Below, piece after piece: positions 35,171 to 46,700 of a stretch of 64,000 bases of DNA. The notes under the pieces are model-generated. The model was not told where the DNA came from. It was given only the letters and a program-made list of their open reading frames with translations, and searched no databases. Within the stretch, counting starts at the first letter, position 1, and every line of letters begins with the position of its first letter. Both the position numbers and the translations under genes were made by a program. Location of the stretch: positions 78,878,155 through 78,942,154 of the forward strand of contig NC_134982.1 in NCBI RefSeq assembly GCF_965638725.1. Reading direction: 5' to 3'. The stretch comes from Aptenodytes patagonicus (taxonomy: Eukaryota > Chordata > Aves > Sphenisciformes > Spheniscidae).

Positions 35171-35731
35171 TGACCTTGTGTTGTAGCTGTAAGGGACAAG
35201 GCCCAAGTGACTGTGCTGTGAGCCCCGACAATGCCCCGAGAGAAGGCTCCAGAAGTTAGCCATGGGGAGGGGCCTACTGTCACTTCCCTTGACTGACTGG
35301 TGTCCCAACCACTCCTGGAACCGGGGCGAGAGAAGATTCCAGAAGTCTTGGACTGGGGCCAATAAATAGGGGCACACACGAGCCTCCTCGGGGCGCTCTC
35401 CACACCGACACCCCCCGTTGGCAGGTCCGACACTGGATCCAGGACTGGTGATCTCTCTCTCTCTTTCCCTCTCTAGCTCCCTCTTTCTTTCCCTCTCTTT
35501 CTCTTTCTTTGCCCTTAACGCTGCTAAGTAATGCAAGGCCTACCTCAACTTCCCATAAAGCCGCTTAGCTTACGTGACATATTAATACGTAGGGGGTTGA
35601 TGCTTATAGCGTGCTCATTCCATTAAAGTTGATGTTCATATATGGACCTTGAGTGTTATCTCACCTTAATCCACACCGAGGGGATTTGCGGACCTTAGTC
35701 ACTCTCCCCTTCCCGTAGGTGGGACGCGACA
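35171..35731 (+). mobile_element. ERV long terminal repeat (3' LTR)
   Basis: 561 bp starting TG right after a G6 polypurine tract and ending ...GACGCGACA. It has a CCAATAAATAGGGGC box near 35360 that could act as TATA or poly(A) signal, a CT-rich U5 stretch (35448-35515), and the GGGACGCGACA end that I associate with avian ERV LTRs. The internal region upstream is a pol remnant, so this is the 3' LTR of a heavily deleted provirus. No 5' LTR was found. Confidence 0.7.
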
Positions 35732-35765
35732 GTAGCCAATGGGTACGTGAAAGGATAGAGCGAGG

Positions 35766-35872
35766 CATAGAATCATAGAATCATAGAATCCTTGAGGTTG
35801 GAAAAGACCTCTAAGATCATCGAGTCCAACCATCGACCCAACACCACCATGCCCACTAGCATAGTGCAAGCA
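35766..35872 (-). mobile_element. CR1 LINE 3'-terminal fragment
   Basis: Starts with the ATAGAATCATAGAATCATAG octamer repeat, then the GAGGTTGGAAAAGACCTCTA stretch, and ends in the CCAACACCACCATGCCCAC stretch. This is the reverse complement of the diagnostic avian CR1 3' end. About 107 bp. Confidence 0.95.
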
Positions 35873-35919
35873 GAGGCCGGAACAACAATGCCGAATATAT
35901 TCGAGGATAAGGAAGAAGG

Positions 35920-36596
35920 AAGAAGCGCTTGGACCAATGACTAGAAAGGATTATAAAAGCCAGAGGCAAGAAGGGATGACGGGACAGCACGGCCCACGCG
36001 GTCATCGATCCTGGGCTCCCCGGAGTCGTGAGCAGGGCACCTGCGGCCCTTCTACCCTACTCTGGAGGGACAGCAACTACAACTCCTTCCTGCATATACA
36101 GGATTAGGCTCCATTGCTCGTGCTTTTGAGGACCACCAATGCAACAGCTGGCCAGGAGCACCAGCTACCAGAAGCATGGCAAACTTGGTAAGCGGAGAGG
36201 GACCCGGCACTGTGGGCGAGTGCCAGCGGGAGCGGATGGGGCTGGAGCAAAATGCCCCTGCAGGCTTCTCCCTGCCGGCGGGGGGCACGACCCAGCAGGG
36301 TGGGAGACTCTCACCCGGGGCTGGCCACTGACCACCCAGGTCCTCCCTGCAAATCCCGGCATTGCACAGGGAAAGGCAGCCAGCTGGGGGAGGCGTCATC
36401 CAGCCGCGGGCAGTCCACGCTGACTGGTCCCACCACGCTCCCCTCACAGGAGACCTCTGCAAGGCCTCAGGAGTGGGGACGAGACACAGTCACGGACGCG
36501 TGTTGCAGGTGACCAAGCTAGAGCAACACGGAACTGTAGAAGACGAAACCAAGAAACGGTATTTTCTTTTTCCTCCTGATGCCGTGCGCCTGTGGA
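35920..36596 (+). repeat. Right shoulder of the palindrome, with TATA box and splice donor
   Basis: Inverted copy of 19485-20162. On the plus strand TATAAAAG lies near 35951, and AGCATGGCAAACTTG followed by GTAAGC near 36173-36193. It lies immediately upstream of the promoter of copy 5, so a distal alternative first exon is possible; an LTR origin is the alternative. Confidence 0.6.
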
Positions 36597-36612
36597 GGCG
36601 GAAGGCCTGCTG

Positions 36613-36689
36613 TGACATCACCAGGTGGTGGAGGCTGACGTCACCGAGCAGCAGACTGTGATGTCAGCAAGCAATGGTCTGTGACCTCA
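36613..36689 (+). promoter_or_regulatory. CRE-type promoter array of copy 5, with a better TATA-like box
   Basis: TGACATCA, TGACGTCA, TGATGTCA and TGACCTCA with starts 23 bp apart. Downstream, GCATATATTTGGGCG (about 36710) replaces the GCTTATCTTTGGGCG of the other copies, giving a stronger TATA match. The start site is probably about 30 bp further on. Confidence 0.72.
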
Positions 36690-37172
36690 CATCCCTCGCT
36701 GCATATATTTGGGCGCCGGCAGAGCCTGGCCCAGCCTGGCTCGTGCCTGCACTCCTGCCGAGCGTGCCTGCGAGGTCTGGAGGGTGGAGCGAGGCTTCTC
36801 CTGGTGCTGGGTGGTGCTTTGGGGGCTGCCGTCGGCAGCTCTCGGTGCCCGTCCCGGAGCCATCCCCTGTGCTTCCCCGGCCCTGCCTGGTTCAGGCAGC
36901 CGGGCACCGCGGGGCGTGCTTGCAGCAGCGGAGGTGAGCTGTGCGGGGACACGTCCCCCGGGGTGGCCGTGGGGCGGGCAATGGGTCTCGGGGAGCCAGG
37001 AGGGTGTCCTTCTCAAGGGGCCTGGGCATTTCTTCCTCCCCTCCCCGGGACAGCAAGTGACCATGGCCTCTCTCCATTTTGCAGCGTGCGACACCCTTTG
37101 GCAGCGCCGGCACCAGCGAGGGGGAGCAGCTCCTCATCCTCGGCTCTCCCCAACCCGCTGCGGAGCACGAAC

Positions 37173-38237
37173 ATGGCCACGGAGCCAGAGTGGACCTGCC
37201 CCATCTGCCGTGATGTTCGAGACGACATCGCTTACGTGATGCCCTGTCTCCACCAGTTCTGTCTGGGCTGCATCCTGCGTTGGACAAGGATGAAACCAGA
37301 GTGCCCCCTCTGCAGAAGACTGATAGAGATTGCCAGGTTTTCTGTGCGGGCAGAAGGTGACTATCTACAGTGTGTCATCCCACCTCTCGAAGAAACCACT
37401 GATGCCAGCAGCCAGGCAGACAGAGCTCCTGGCCACCCGGCCAACAACAGCCCCCGTCACCCCGTGGCGTCCCCTCCATCCTCTCCCCAGAGGATGCTGT
37501 CCCCAGCTGAGCAGGGGGCTGCGGGGACAGATGCCGAAGCTACTGTGGGTGGCCTCCTGCCTGAGGTCTGGGCAGCCCTTTTCCAAAGAGAAGAGCATCT
37601 CCTCGATCCCGTACTGCCCTGGCTGCGCCGGGAGCTGAAGGCAATATGTGGGGCTCGGTGGTGGCTGGCGAAGAGTGCAGAGAGCACCATCCTGCACGCC
37701 CTGTGTGTCCACGGTCCAGATGGGGAGGTCATGGTCCAGGTGCTGCAGGACTACCTCGAGGAACACACCGCACTGCTGGTTCATGGCGTCATCGATATCA
37801 TTGTGCGCCAGTGCAGCGAGGAGGCCTGGAGGCTGCTGTGCCCCTACGCTGCCGGGGAGGAGGACGACCGCCCTGCAGCCATCCCCAACCCCACCGCCTA
37901 CCGGGGGGGGACACCCGACTCCAGCCTGGCCTCCTCCAGCAGCCCTGCAGGCTCCGACAGCGAGGAGGAAGCCGGCACATTGGAGGCCGCCCTCCGCAGG
38001 GGTCCCGTCCGCCCCCCATCTGCACCCACCCCTGCAGAGCAGGAGCAGCCCCAGGAGGAGCCGGGGGAGGCGGCGGTGGCAGGGCCCTCTGCCCAGGGCT
38101 GCAGCCGCAGCCCCTGCGCTCCTGGCCGGAGCACGGACCGCTCACCCGGGGGGCCCCAGTGCCCCCCAAAGAGGAGGGCCACCAGCCCCCAGGACTCTCC
38201 ACAGCCCTGCAAGAGGCCGCCCCGCCGGCAAAACTAG
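37173..38237 (+). CDS. TOPORS-like RING-finger E3 ubiquitin ligase, copy 5
   Basis: 354 aa from ATG 37173. Exon 1 ends at 36933 and the intron is 36934-37084 (151 bp, the shortest). The RING is type B with all C3HC4 ligands. Cys7, just before the first ligand, is Trp (EWTCPIC), which should not affect zinc binding. The post-RING segment reads SVRAEGDY where copies 4 and 6 have an Asp in place of the Gly. The helical domain is type b (FQREEHLLDPVL, RELKAICGARWWLAK, GVIDIIV), shared only with copy 6. The tail is short and ends RRQN before TAG. This is the innermost right gene, divergently oriented to copy 4. It differs more from the type A copies than its flanking DNA does, as expected if coding differences are kept while spacers are homogenised. 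Confidence 0.85.
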   Translation: MATEPEWTCPICRDVRDDIAYVMPCLHQFCLGCILRWTRMKPECPLCRRLIEIARFSVRAEGDYLQCVIPPLEETTDASSQADRAPGHPANNSPRHPVASPPSSPQRMLSPAEQGAAGTDAEATVGGLLPEVWAALFQREEHLLDPVLPWLRRELKAICGARWWLAKSAESTILHALCVHGPDGEVMVQVLQDYLEEHTALLVHGVIDIIVRQCSEEAWRLLCPYAAGEEDDRPAAIPNPTAYRGGTPDSSLASSSSPAGSDSEEEAGTLEAALRRGPVRPPSAPTPAEQEQPQEEPGEAAVAGPSAQGCSRSPCAPGRSTDRSPGGPQCPPKRRATSPQDSPQPCKRPPRRQN

Positions 38238-38272
38238 CAGGGCGCCAGCAACCCTGCATTCCAGAAGAAGGA

Positions 38273-38278
38273 AATAAA
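38273..38278 (+). terminator. Polyadenylation signal AATAAA, copy 5
   Basis: AATAAA 36 bases after the TAG stop. Confidence 0.8.
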
Positions 38279-41200
38279 TTCCTCTTTCTCTGACACAGGC
38301 TCTGGGTGCTGCTTTCTCCCCCTCCTCCTCGTGCCTTTTCCCTTTCCCCCCGTGCCCCATCGTGGGTGGCACCAGCCTGCCGCGGGGCACGGCCATGGGC
38401 AGGGGCGTCTGAGCCAGAGGCAAGCATTGGGGTAACGGTATTTGGCAGGTACAGCGTGACTCCTACCAGCCCCAGCCTTTCCCAAGAGGAACAAGTCCCT
38501 CAGCTTTCACCTCACGCAGGCTGGCATTTCACTTCTCATTTGGCCAACAGAGAAATGGAGGGAGGGAGGAAGGAAGGTGTCGTCATCCCAGACCACAAAC
38601 CAACTCCCTGCTAGAGCTGATTCTCAGCTTCTGGAAGCTCCTGGCTCCTAACCCTGGGCAACGTGATTCACGTGTCTGATAAGGGCTCCCGAGTAGGGAA
38701 GTAAAAGGCTTTCTTTGCCTGCCCGTGGCCTCCCCTCAGCCCCTCCGGCTTGTCGAGGTCTCCCCCGTCCGGGACCCTAGGCCGGACACGGTGTCCAGAT
38801 GAGGCCTGACGGGCGCTGAGCAGAGAGGCCTTCTCTAATCCCCAGCTGGCATCAATGCCGGGGCTCTGCCTTCCCCGGGCAGGGCTGCCCATTGCTCCTG
38901 GCCGAACTGCACGGGGTCTCTCGCGGCCCCTTGCTCCCCCCGTCCAGCCCCTCCCTACGGCAGCCCTGCCCTTGTGCACGTCGACTGCCCCGTGCTTTCT
39001 CTTTGTAACGCCGCAGGATTTGTCATCCTCCGGGGGCTAAACACTCCCCAGCATGCAGCAGGACGCAGGGCACGAGGGACAACCTCGCGCTCACAGGCCT
39101 GTCTGCAGACACGCAACGCCTGCAGCTCCATCTCTGCAAGGGGCAGCGCGGGGTGCTTCGGAGGAAGGCGCTGGACCTCACCCCACCCTCTCTGGTCGGT
39201 AAAGGGAGCATCGGCCTGACTTCTGCATAAGAGCACATTAAATCTAACGGCCAGACATGAGCTTGACACCCGAAGGGCAGGGGTTTAACAAACCGTGCAA
39301 AATTACTTCAGGAAGGAAAATGACTCTGAAAGCAGTCCAGAAGTATTGTGTGAGAATTAGGAGAATATGGGACTAGGAAGATGAGAAACAGGGCTTCCGC
39401 CGGCACTTATACCTACCACCAGATACTCGATGGCAGTAAACCTTAATGAACACGTCTAGTGAAGATGCCTTCACTCTCAACGCCTCTTTTTTCTAAGGCG
39501 TTAAAAATCAGGGCTACAAGTACAGAGCTGGGCAGATGAAAGGTAGTCTTCAAAGGCATGGGCATCATCTAGGAATCACACCTGCATGGATTTCCATAAA
39601 TGCTGAGTACCTATTCCGTTCCCGGCTTTCCAAAAAATCTTCCCCGTCAGCGAGTAACGATCGTCCCTGAAAACAGGCACCCACAGAAATAAAGGCCTAC
39701 ACAGAATACTCGGCCCGGTTCTCTCCCAAGATGTATTTCTGAGCCTCAAGCAACAGCTCCATTTCATCAAATGCTCTGTTCCTCTCCTCGAATTTAATTT
39801 CCAGTGCAGCTGTCCCTCTAGTTCACGTGCCGTTCATTATAGCTTTTAAATTTTAACAATGCTCTTGGGCCGGGTGCTTGAAAAAGAGAACGGGCAGGCG
39901 TTTGTCGTTCTAGTGGTAATGAAAAGACTGTCCTGGCTATCCATTTTTAACTCATTTTTAAACATTAATGCTTTTGAAAAGAACAAGTTGGCCATGGTGT
40001 ATCTTCCCGGGTGCCAGGCTAGACAATCACACCACGGCTTGAAAAAGACTTACTTGGCTTCTACAGCATGTACACAACTTCAAGACTCGCAAGCATACGC
40101 TAGCAAAAAAGGCCTGGGCAAGCGCATTTGCGCAGAAGGACAGAGTTATCCACTGTCTCGCCTCTCAGAAGTAAACGTTTTGAGGGAGCGAATTACCGAC
40201 CAGGGCCTGTATCCTCCAAAGAGAATTAGGAACCTGGTGCTCTCTGACTTCCATGGGACTTAGTCACCCAAGAATCTCCTACGAATAAGCAATGATACGG
40301 CATTGCAAGATTACGCCAGAAATGACTTGCATTTAACGCAGCGTGGCTTTGATCTACGTTTTCTGCAGAAAGCCGTAGGCGTGCCACAGCCCACCTATGG
40401 GAATAATCATCTCGCGCTGTTGTGCTTCAGCTGGTTGAATCTGCAGGCTGAGAGGCAAGAGACAGCACCTGAGACAGTATGATGCAGGTGAGTAATTCAC
40501 TAAATTGCTGAAGGGGATGCAGGAAGTGGGCCAGGTGGGTGAAAAATGAAAGAAAGAAGGATCAGCTCATGTGAAAAGTCAGAGTAATTTCATCGCTAAG
40601 CGACACAGCTCCAGAAGTCAAGAAAATAGCTAACACTGACTCATAGTCGTCAACTTTCAGGAACTTCCCAAAAGCAGGTATGTGATCGGAGAAACAACAA
40701 AGCAGCCATTCGACGATTTCCAAACAGCAACCAAAAGTCCACTTTCCGCACAGCACTGAGACATTCGCGATAAGAACTAAAATTTAGGAAGTTCTGCATT
40801 CTGCATTCTGTTATCATCTTCTTCCTGAAGTAGAAGAAGAAGTCGCTCTCATGCACAGAAAGGATTTGACATTGTTGTGAAGGGGCATCAGCGGCTCTTT
40901 GCAGACCAATGCAAAATTTTCTTCCTCCGTTGTTGAATAAAAGCGACATCACATGGGCTTCCTCAAGTTTGACAGGACCTGTTCACGTTTTAAAGACACT
41001 CTGTCTGTACAACAGACTCAGACAACACCAAATAATTGCGTTACGCTTTACCATATTAAAACAAGAACATAATGCTGACCACAGGATGGAGGAAATGGGG
41101 TCAGAGAACTGTCCTATTAGCCATAGGGATAACAGGGTAAGAGTCAGAATGCGTTACGAGCTTCGTAACGGATTATTTGGTAAGTGTTTGAGACTGGTGA

Positions 41201-42045
41201 CAAATTTAAAACAGGTGACTCTCATGGCAGAAGCATACCTAAACATTATTTTGCCAGCTAACCTCAAAGGCAGCAATGGCACAGATAGAGACCTTCAAAC
41301 GTGCTGCAGGGCCTGCACTGCTACAGGGTACTCGACCTGCAGAGCTCCTGCAAAGCAAGGTTTATGTATTTTTAAAGAGGGGGAGGGGTTTAAGTGTTAC
41401 CCAGCACTGTACAATACTCAAAAGCAGGGTAGTATGCTACCGATATACTTGAAGAATTCTAAAGGTTAGTTTATTTGGGAAGCTCAGCAAAATGCCTTTC
41501 ATTAGAATCTGTCAGGAAGAGAAACTGGAGCTACGGGAAAGAACCCTTTCCATGAGAAATGTGTTTCGTTTCTAAAGCAGAAATCCCTGGGAAAACCAAA
41601 AGCTTCAACCCAGAGCCCAAAGCCTGAAAGGGCAAGAACCACGTGCAGGTTTTTGGCCTACGCTTCTACTCTGCCAAAAGGAGACTGAGCTAGCTCTCTA
41701 GTTTAATGGCAACTGAGCGTCTTGGGGGGAAAGGTATTGATTTCACTTTAAAAATCCCTCAAGCCTGTTACCGCAAGGTGAAAAAAGCCATTCCTCATGG
41801 ACTCCTAGAAGTCCTGGTGACACGGAGGGTTACTTTGAGTTTTTGCGTGCAGGAAGAGGAAGAAAAGTCCCAAAGGGCCCCACGGAAGCACCACCATCTT
41901 AGAGGAACCTTCAACAGCGGCGGTCAAGCAAAACAAGCCTGCTTTTGCCTGCTCCATGGGGAACGCACTGCAGCAATGCAGAACAGTCAGCTAAGCGACA
42001 CAGCTCCAAAGCAGAAGTTCTCAGGGTGAGGCGGAAGGCCTGCTG

Positions 42046-42122
42046 TGACATCACCAGGTGGTGGAGGCTGACGTCACCGAGCGGCAGACTGTGATGTCAG
42101 CAAGCAATGGTCTGTGACCTCA
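42046..42122 (+). promoter_or_regulatory. CRE-type promoter array of copy 6
   Basis: Same four octamers at 23-bp spacing, followed by CTTATCTTTGG and exon 1. Confidence 0.7.
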
Positions 42123-42609
42123 CGTCCCTCACTGCTTATCTTTGGGCGCTGGCAGAGCCTGGCCCAGCCTGGCTCGTGCCTGCACTCCTGCCGAGCGTGC
42201 CTGCGAGGTCTGGAGGGTGGAGCGAGGCTTCTCCTGGTGCTGGGTGGTGCTTTGGGGGCTGCCGTCGGCAGCTCTCGGTGCCCGTCCCGGAGCCATCCCC
42301 TGTGCTTCCCCGGCCCTGCCTGGTTCAGGCAGCCGGGCACCGCGGGGCGTGCTTGCAGCAGCGGAGGTGAGCTGTGCGGGGACACGTCCCCCGGGGTGGC
42401 CGTGGGGCAGGCAATGGGTCTCGGGGAGCCGGGAGGGTGTCCTTCTCGAGGGGCCTGGGCATTTCTTCCTCCCGTCCCTCTCCGGGACAGCAAGTGACCA
42501 TGGCCTCTCTCCATTTTGCAGCGCGCGACACCCTTTGGCAGCGCCGGCGCCAGCGAGGGGGAGCAGCTCCTCATCCTCGGCTCTCCCCAACCCGCTGCGG
42601 AGCACGAAC

Positions 42610-43722
42610 ATGGCCATGGAGCCAAAGTGCACCTGCCCCATCTGCCACGATGCTCGAGATGACGTCGCTTATGTGATGCCCTGTCTCCACCAGCTCTGCC
42701 TGGGCTGCATCCTGCGTTGGACAAGGATGAAACCAGAGTGCCCCCTCTGCAGAAGACCGATAGAGATTGTCAGGTTTTCTGTGCGGGCAGAAGATGACTA
42801 TCTACAGTGTGTCATCCCACCCCTCGAAGAGTCGCGAGATGCCAGCAGCCAGGCAGGCAGAGCTCCTGGCCACCCGGCCGACAACAGCCCCCATCACCCC
42901 GTGGCGTCCCCTCCGTCCTCTCCCCAGAGGAGGCTGTCCCCAGCTGAGCAGGGGGCTGCGGGGACAGACGCCGAAGGTACTGTGGGTGGCCTCCTGCCTG
43001 AGGTCTGGGCAGCCGTTTTCCAAAGAGAAGAGCATCTCCTTGATCCCGTACTGCCCTGGCTGCGCCGGGAGCTGAAGGCAATATGTGGGGCTCGGTGGTG
43101 GCTGGCGAAGAGTGCAGAGAGCACCATCCTGCACGCCCTGTGTGTCCACGGTCCAGATGGGGAAGTCATGGTCCAGGTGCTGCAGGACTACCTCGAGGAA
43201 CACACCGCACTGCTGGTTCATGGCGTCATCGATATCATTGTGCGCCAGTACAGCGAGGAGGCCTGGAGGCTGCTGTGCTCCTACGCTGCCGGGGAGGAGG
43301 ACGACAGCCCTGCGGCCATCCCCAACCCCACCGCCTACCGGGGGGGGACGCCCGACTCCAGCCTGGCCTCCTCTGGCAGCCCTGCAGGCTCCGACAGCGA
43401 GGAGGAAGCCGGCACATTGGAGGCCGCCCTCCGCAGGGGTCCCGTCCGCCCCCCATCTGCACCCACCCCTGCAGAGCAGGAGCAGCCCCAGGAGGAGCCG
43501 GGGGAGGCGGCGGTGGCAGGGCCCTCTGCCCAGGGCTGCAGCCGCAGCCCCTGCGCTCCCGGCCGGGGCATGGACCGCTCACCCGGGGGGCCCCAGCGCC
43601 CCCCAGAGAGGAGGGCCACCAGCCCCCAGGACTCTCCACAGCCCTGCAAGAGGGCGCTCCGCCGGCTAAAGCCCAGAACTAGAAGGGCTCTAGCAATCCT
43701 TCGTTTAAGAAGAAGGAAATAA
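42610..43722 (+). CDS. TOPORS-like RING-finger E3 ubiquitin ligase, copy 6 (long tail)
   Basis: 370 aa from ATG 42610. Intron 42367-42521. The N-terminus reads MAMEPKCTCPICHD; a second ATG two codons on could also serve. The RING is type B with all eight ligands; Phe29 is Leu (HQLC). The helical domain is type b, as in copy 5. The C-terminus differs from copies 1-5: instead of stopping after about RRQH, it continues through [18 protein letters not shown], a strongly basic tail that could be a nuclear or nucleolar signal. The TAA stop lies inside the AATAAA poly(A) signal, so the 3' UTR is only the cleavage distance. The intronic GGGGA tract is eroded to almost nothing. Confidence 0.85.
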   Translation: MAMEPKCTCPICHDARDDVAYVMPCLHQLCLGCILRWTRMKPECPLCRRPIEIVRFSVRAEDDYLQCVIPPLEESRDASSQAGRAPGHPADNSPHHPVASPPSSPQRRLSPAEQGAAGTDAEGTVGGLLPEVWAAVFQREEHLLDPVLPWLRRELKAICGARWWLAKSAESTILHALCVHGPDGEVMVQVLQDYLEEHTALLVHGVIDIIVRQYSEEAWRLLCSYAAGEEDDSPAAIPNPTAYRGGTPDSSLASSGSPAGSDSEEEAGTLEAALRRGPVRPPSAPTPAEQEQPQEEPGEAAVAGPSAQGCSRSPCAPGRGMDRSPGGPQRPPERRATSPQDSPQPCKRALRRLKPRTRRALAILRLRRRK

Positions 43723-43723
43723 A
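43718..43723 (+). terminator. Polyadenylation signal overlapping the stop codon, copy 6
   Basis: The sequence GAAATAAATT contains both the in-frame TAA (43720-43722) and AATAAA (43718-43723). Confidence 0.8.
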
Positions 43724-46700
43724 TTCCTCTTTCTCTGACACAGGCTCTGGGTGCTGCTTTCTCCCCCTCCTCCTCGTGCCTTTCCCTGCCCTCCGCGCCA
43801 CACCGTGGGTGGCACCAGCCTGCCGCGGGGCACGGCCATGGGCAGGGGCGTCCGAGCCAGAGGCAAGCATTGGGGTAACGGTATTTGGCAGGTACAGCGT
43901 GACTCCTACCAGCCCCAGCCTTTCCCAAGAGGAACAAGTCCCTCAGCTTTCACCTCACGCAGGCTGGCATTTCACTTCTCATTTGGCCAACAGAGAAATG
44001 GAGGGAGGGAGGAAGGAAGGTGTCGTCATCCCAGACCACAAACCAACTCCCTGCTAGAGCTGATTCTCAGCTTCTGGAAGCTCCTGGCTCCTAACCCTGG
44101 GCAACGTGATTCACGTGTCTGATAAGGGCTCCCGAGTAGGGAAGTAAAAGGCTTTCTTTGCCTGCCCGTGGCCTCCCCTCAGCCCCTCCGGCTTGTCGAG
44201 GTCTCCCCCGTCCGGGACCCTAGGCCGGACACGGTGTCCAGATGAGGCCTGACGGGCGCTGAGCAGAGAGGCCTTCTCTAATCCCCAGCCGGCATCAATG
44301 CCGGGGCTCTGCCTTCCCCGGGCAGGGCTGCCCATTGCTCCTGGCCGAACTGCACGGGGTCTCTCGCGGCCCCTTGCTCCCCCCGTCCAGCCCCTCCCTA
44401 CGGCAGCCCTGCCCTTGTGCACGTCGACTGCCCCGTGCTTTCTCTTTGTAACGCCGCAGGATTTGTCATCCTCCGGGGGCTAAACACTCCCCAGCATGCA
44501 GCAGGACGCAGGGCACGAGGGACAACCTCGCGCTCACAGGCCTGTCTGCAGACACGCAACGCCTGCAGCTCCATCTCTGCAAGGGCCAGCGCGGGGTGCT
44601 TCGGAGGAAGGCGCTGGACCTCACCCCACCCTCTCTGGTCGGTAAAGGGAGCATCGGCCTGACTTCTGCATAAGAGCACATTAAATCTAACGGCCAGACA
44701 TGAGCTTGACACCCGAAGGGCAGGGGTTTAACAAACCGTGCAAAATTACTTCAGGAAGGAAAATGACTCTGAAAGCAGTCCAGAAGTATTGTGTGAGAAT
44801 TAGGAGAATATGGGACGAGGAAGATGAGAAACAGGGCTTCCGCCGGCACTTATACCTACCACCAGATACTCGATGGCAGTAAACCTTAATGAACACGTCT
44901 AGTGAAGATGCCTTCACTCTCAACGCCTCTTTTTTCTAAGGCGTTAAAAATCAGGGCTACAAGTACAGAGCTGGGCAGATGAAAGGTAGTCTCCAAAGGC
45001 ATGGGCATCATCTAGGAATCACACCTGCATGGATTTCCATAAATGCTGAGTACCTATTCCGTTCCCGGCTTTCCAAAAAATCTTCCCCGTCAGCGAGTAA
45101 CGATCGTCCCTGAAAACAGGCACCCACAGAAATAAAGGCCTACACAGAATACTCGGCCCGGTTCTCTCCCAAGATGTATTTCTGAGCCTCAAGCAACAGC
45201 TCCATTTCATCAAATGCTCTGTTCCTCTCCTCGAATTTAATTTCCAGTGCAGCTGTCCCTCTAGTTCACGTGCCGTTCATTATAGCTTTTAAATTTTAAC
45301 AATGCTCTTGGGCCGGGTGCTTGAAAAAGAGAACGGGCAGGCGTTTGTCGTTCTAGTGGTAATGAAAAGACTGTCCTGGCTATCCATTTTTAACTCATTT
45401 TTGAACATTAATGCTTTTGAAAAGAACAAGTTGGCCATGGTGTATCTTCCCGGGTGCCAGGCTAGACAATCACACCACGGCTTGAAAAAGACTTACTTGG
45501 CTTCTACAGCATGTACACAACTTCAAGACTCGCAAGCATACGCTAGCAAAAAAGGCCTGGGCAAGCGCATTTGCGCAGAAGGACAGAGTTATCCACTGTC
45601 TCGCCTCTCAGAAGTAAACGTTTTGAGGGAGCGAATTACCGACCAGGGCCTGTATCCTCCAAAGAGAATTAGGAACCTGGTGCTCTCTGACTTCCATGGG
45701 ACTTAGTCACCCAAGAATCTCCTACGAATAAGCAATGATACGGCATTGCAAGATTACGCCAGAAATGACTTGCATTTAACGCAGCGTGGCTTTGATCTAC
45801 GTTTTCTGCAGAAAGCCGTAGGCGTGCCACAGCCCACCTATGGGAATAATCATCTCGCGCTGTTGTGCTTCAGCTGGTTGAATCTGCAGGCTGAGAGGCA
45901 AGAGACAGCACCTGAGACAGTATGATGCAGGTGAGTAATTCACTAAATTGCTGAAGGGGATGCAGGAAGTGGGCCAGGTGGGTGAAAAATGAAAGAAAGA
46001 AGGATCAGCTCATGTGAAAAGTCAGAGTAATTTCATCGCTAAGCGACACAGCTCCAGAAGTCAAGAAAATAGCTAACACTGACTCATAGTCGTCAACTTT
46101 CAGGAACTTCCCAAAAGCAGGTATGTGATCGGAGAAACAACAAAGCAGCCATTCGACGATTTCCAAACAGCAACCAAAAGTCCACTTTCCGCACAGCACT
46201 GAGACATTCGCGATAAGAACTAAAATTTAGGAAGTTCTGCATTCTGCATTCTGTTATCATCTTCTTCCTGAAGTAGAAGAAGAAGTCGCTCTCATGCACA
46301 GAAAGGATTTGACATTGTTGTGAAGGGGCATCAGCGGCTCTTTGCAGACCAATGCAAAATTTTCTTCCTCCGTTGTTGAATAAAAGCGACATCACATGGG
46401 CTTCCTCAAGTTTGACAGGACCTGTTCACGTTTTAAAGACACTCTGTCTGTACAACAGACTCAGACAACACCAAATAATTGCGTTACGCTTTACCATATT
46501 AAAACAAGAACATAATGCTGACCACAGGATGGAGGAAATGGGGTCAGAGAACTGTCCTATTAGCCATAGGGATAACAGGGTAAGAGTCAGAATGCGTTAC
46601 GAGCTTCGTAACGGATTATTTGGTAAGTGTTTGAGACTGGTGACAAATTTAAAACAGGTGACTCTCATGGCAGAAGCATACCTAAACATTATTTTGCCAG

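Larger units (their letters stand above)
36597..42029. repeat. Inverted tandem unit R1
   Basis: Reverse-complement version of the left units, containing copy 5. The spacer (38279-42029) matches the left spacers with very few changes. One change breaks the 60-codon frame at 39376 (a TAG where other units have a Glu codon). No separate gene. Confidence 0.9.
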
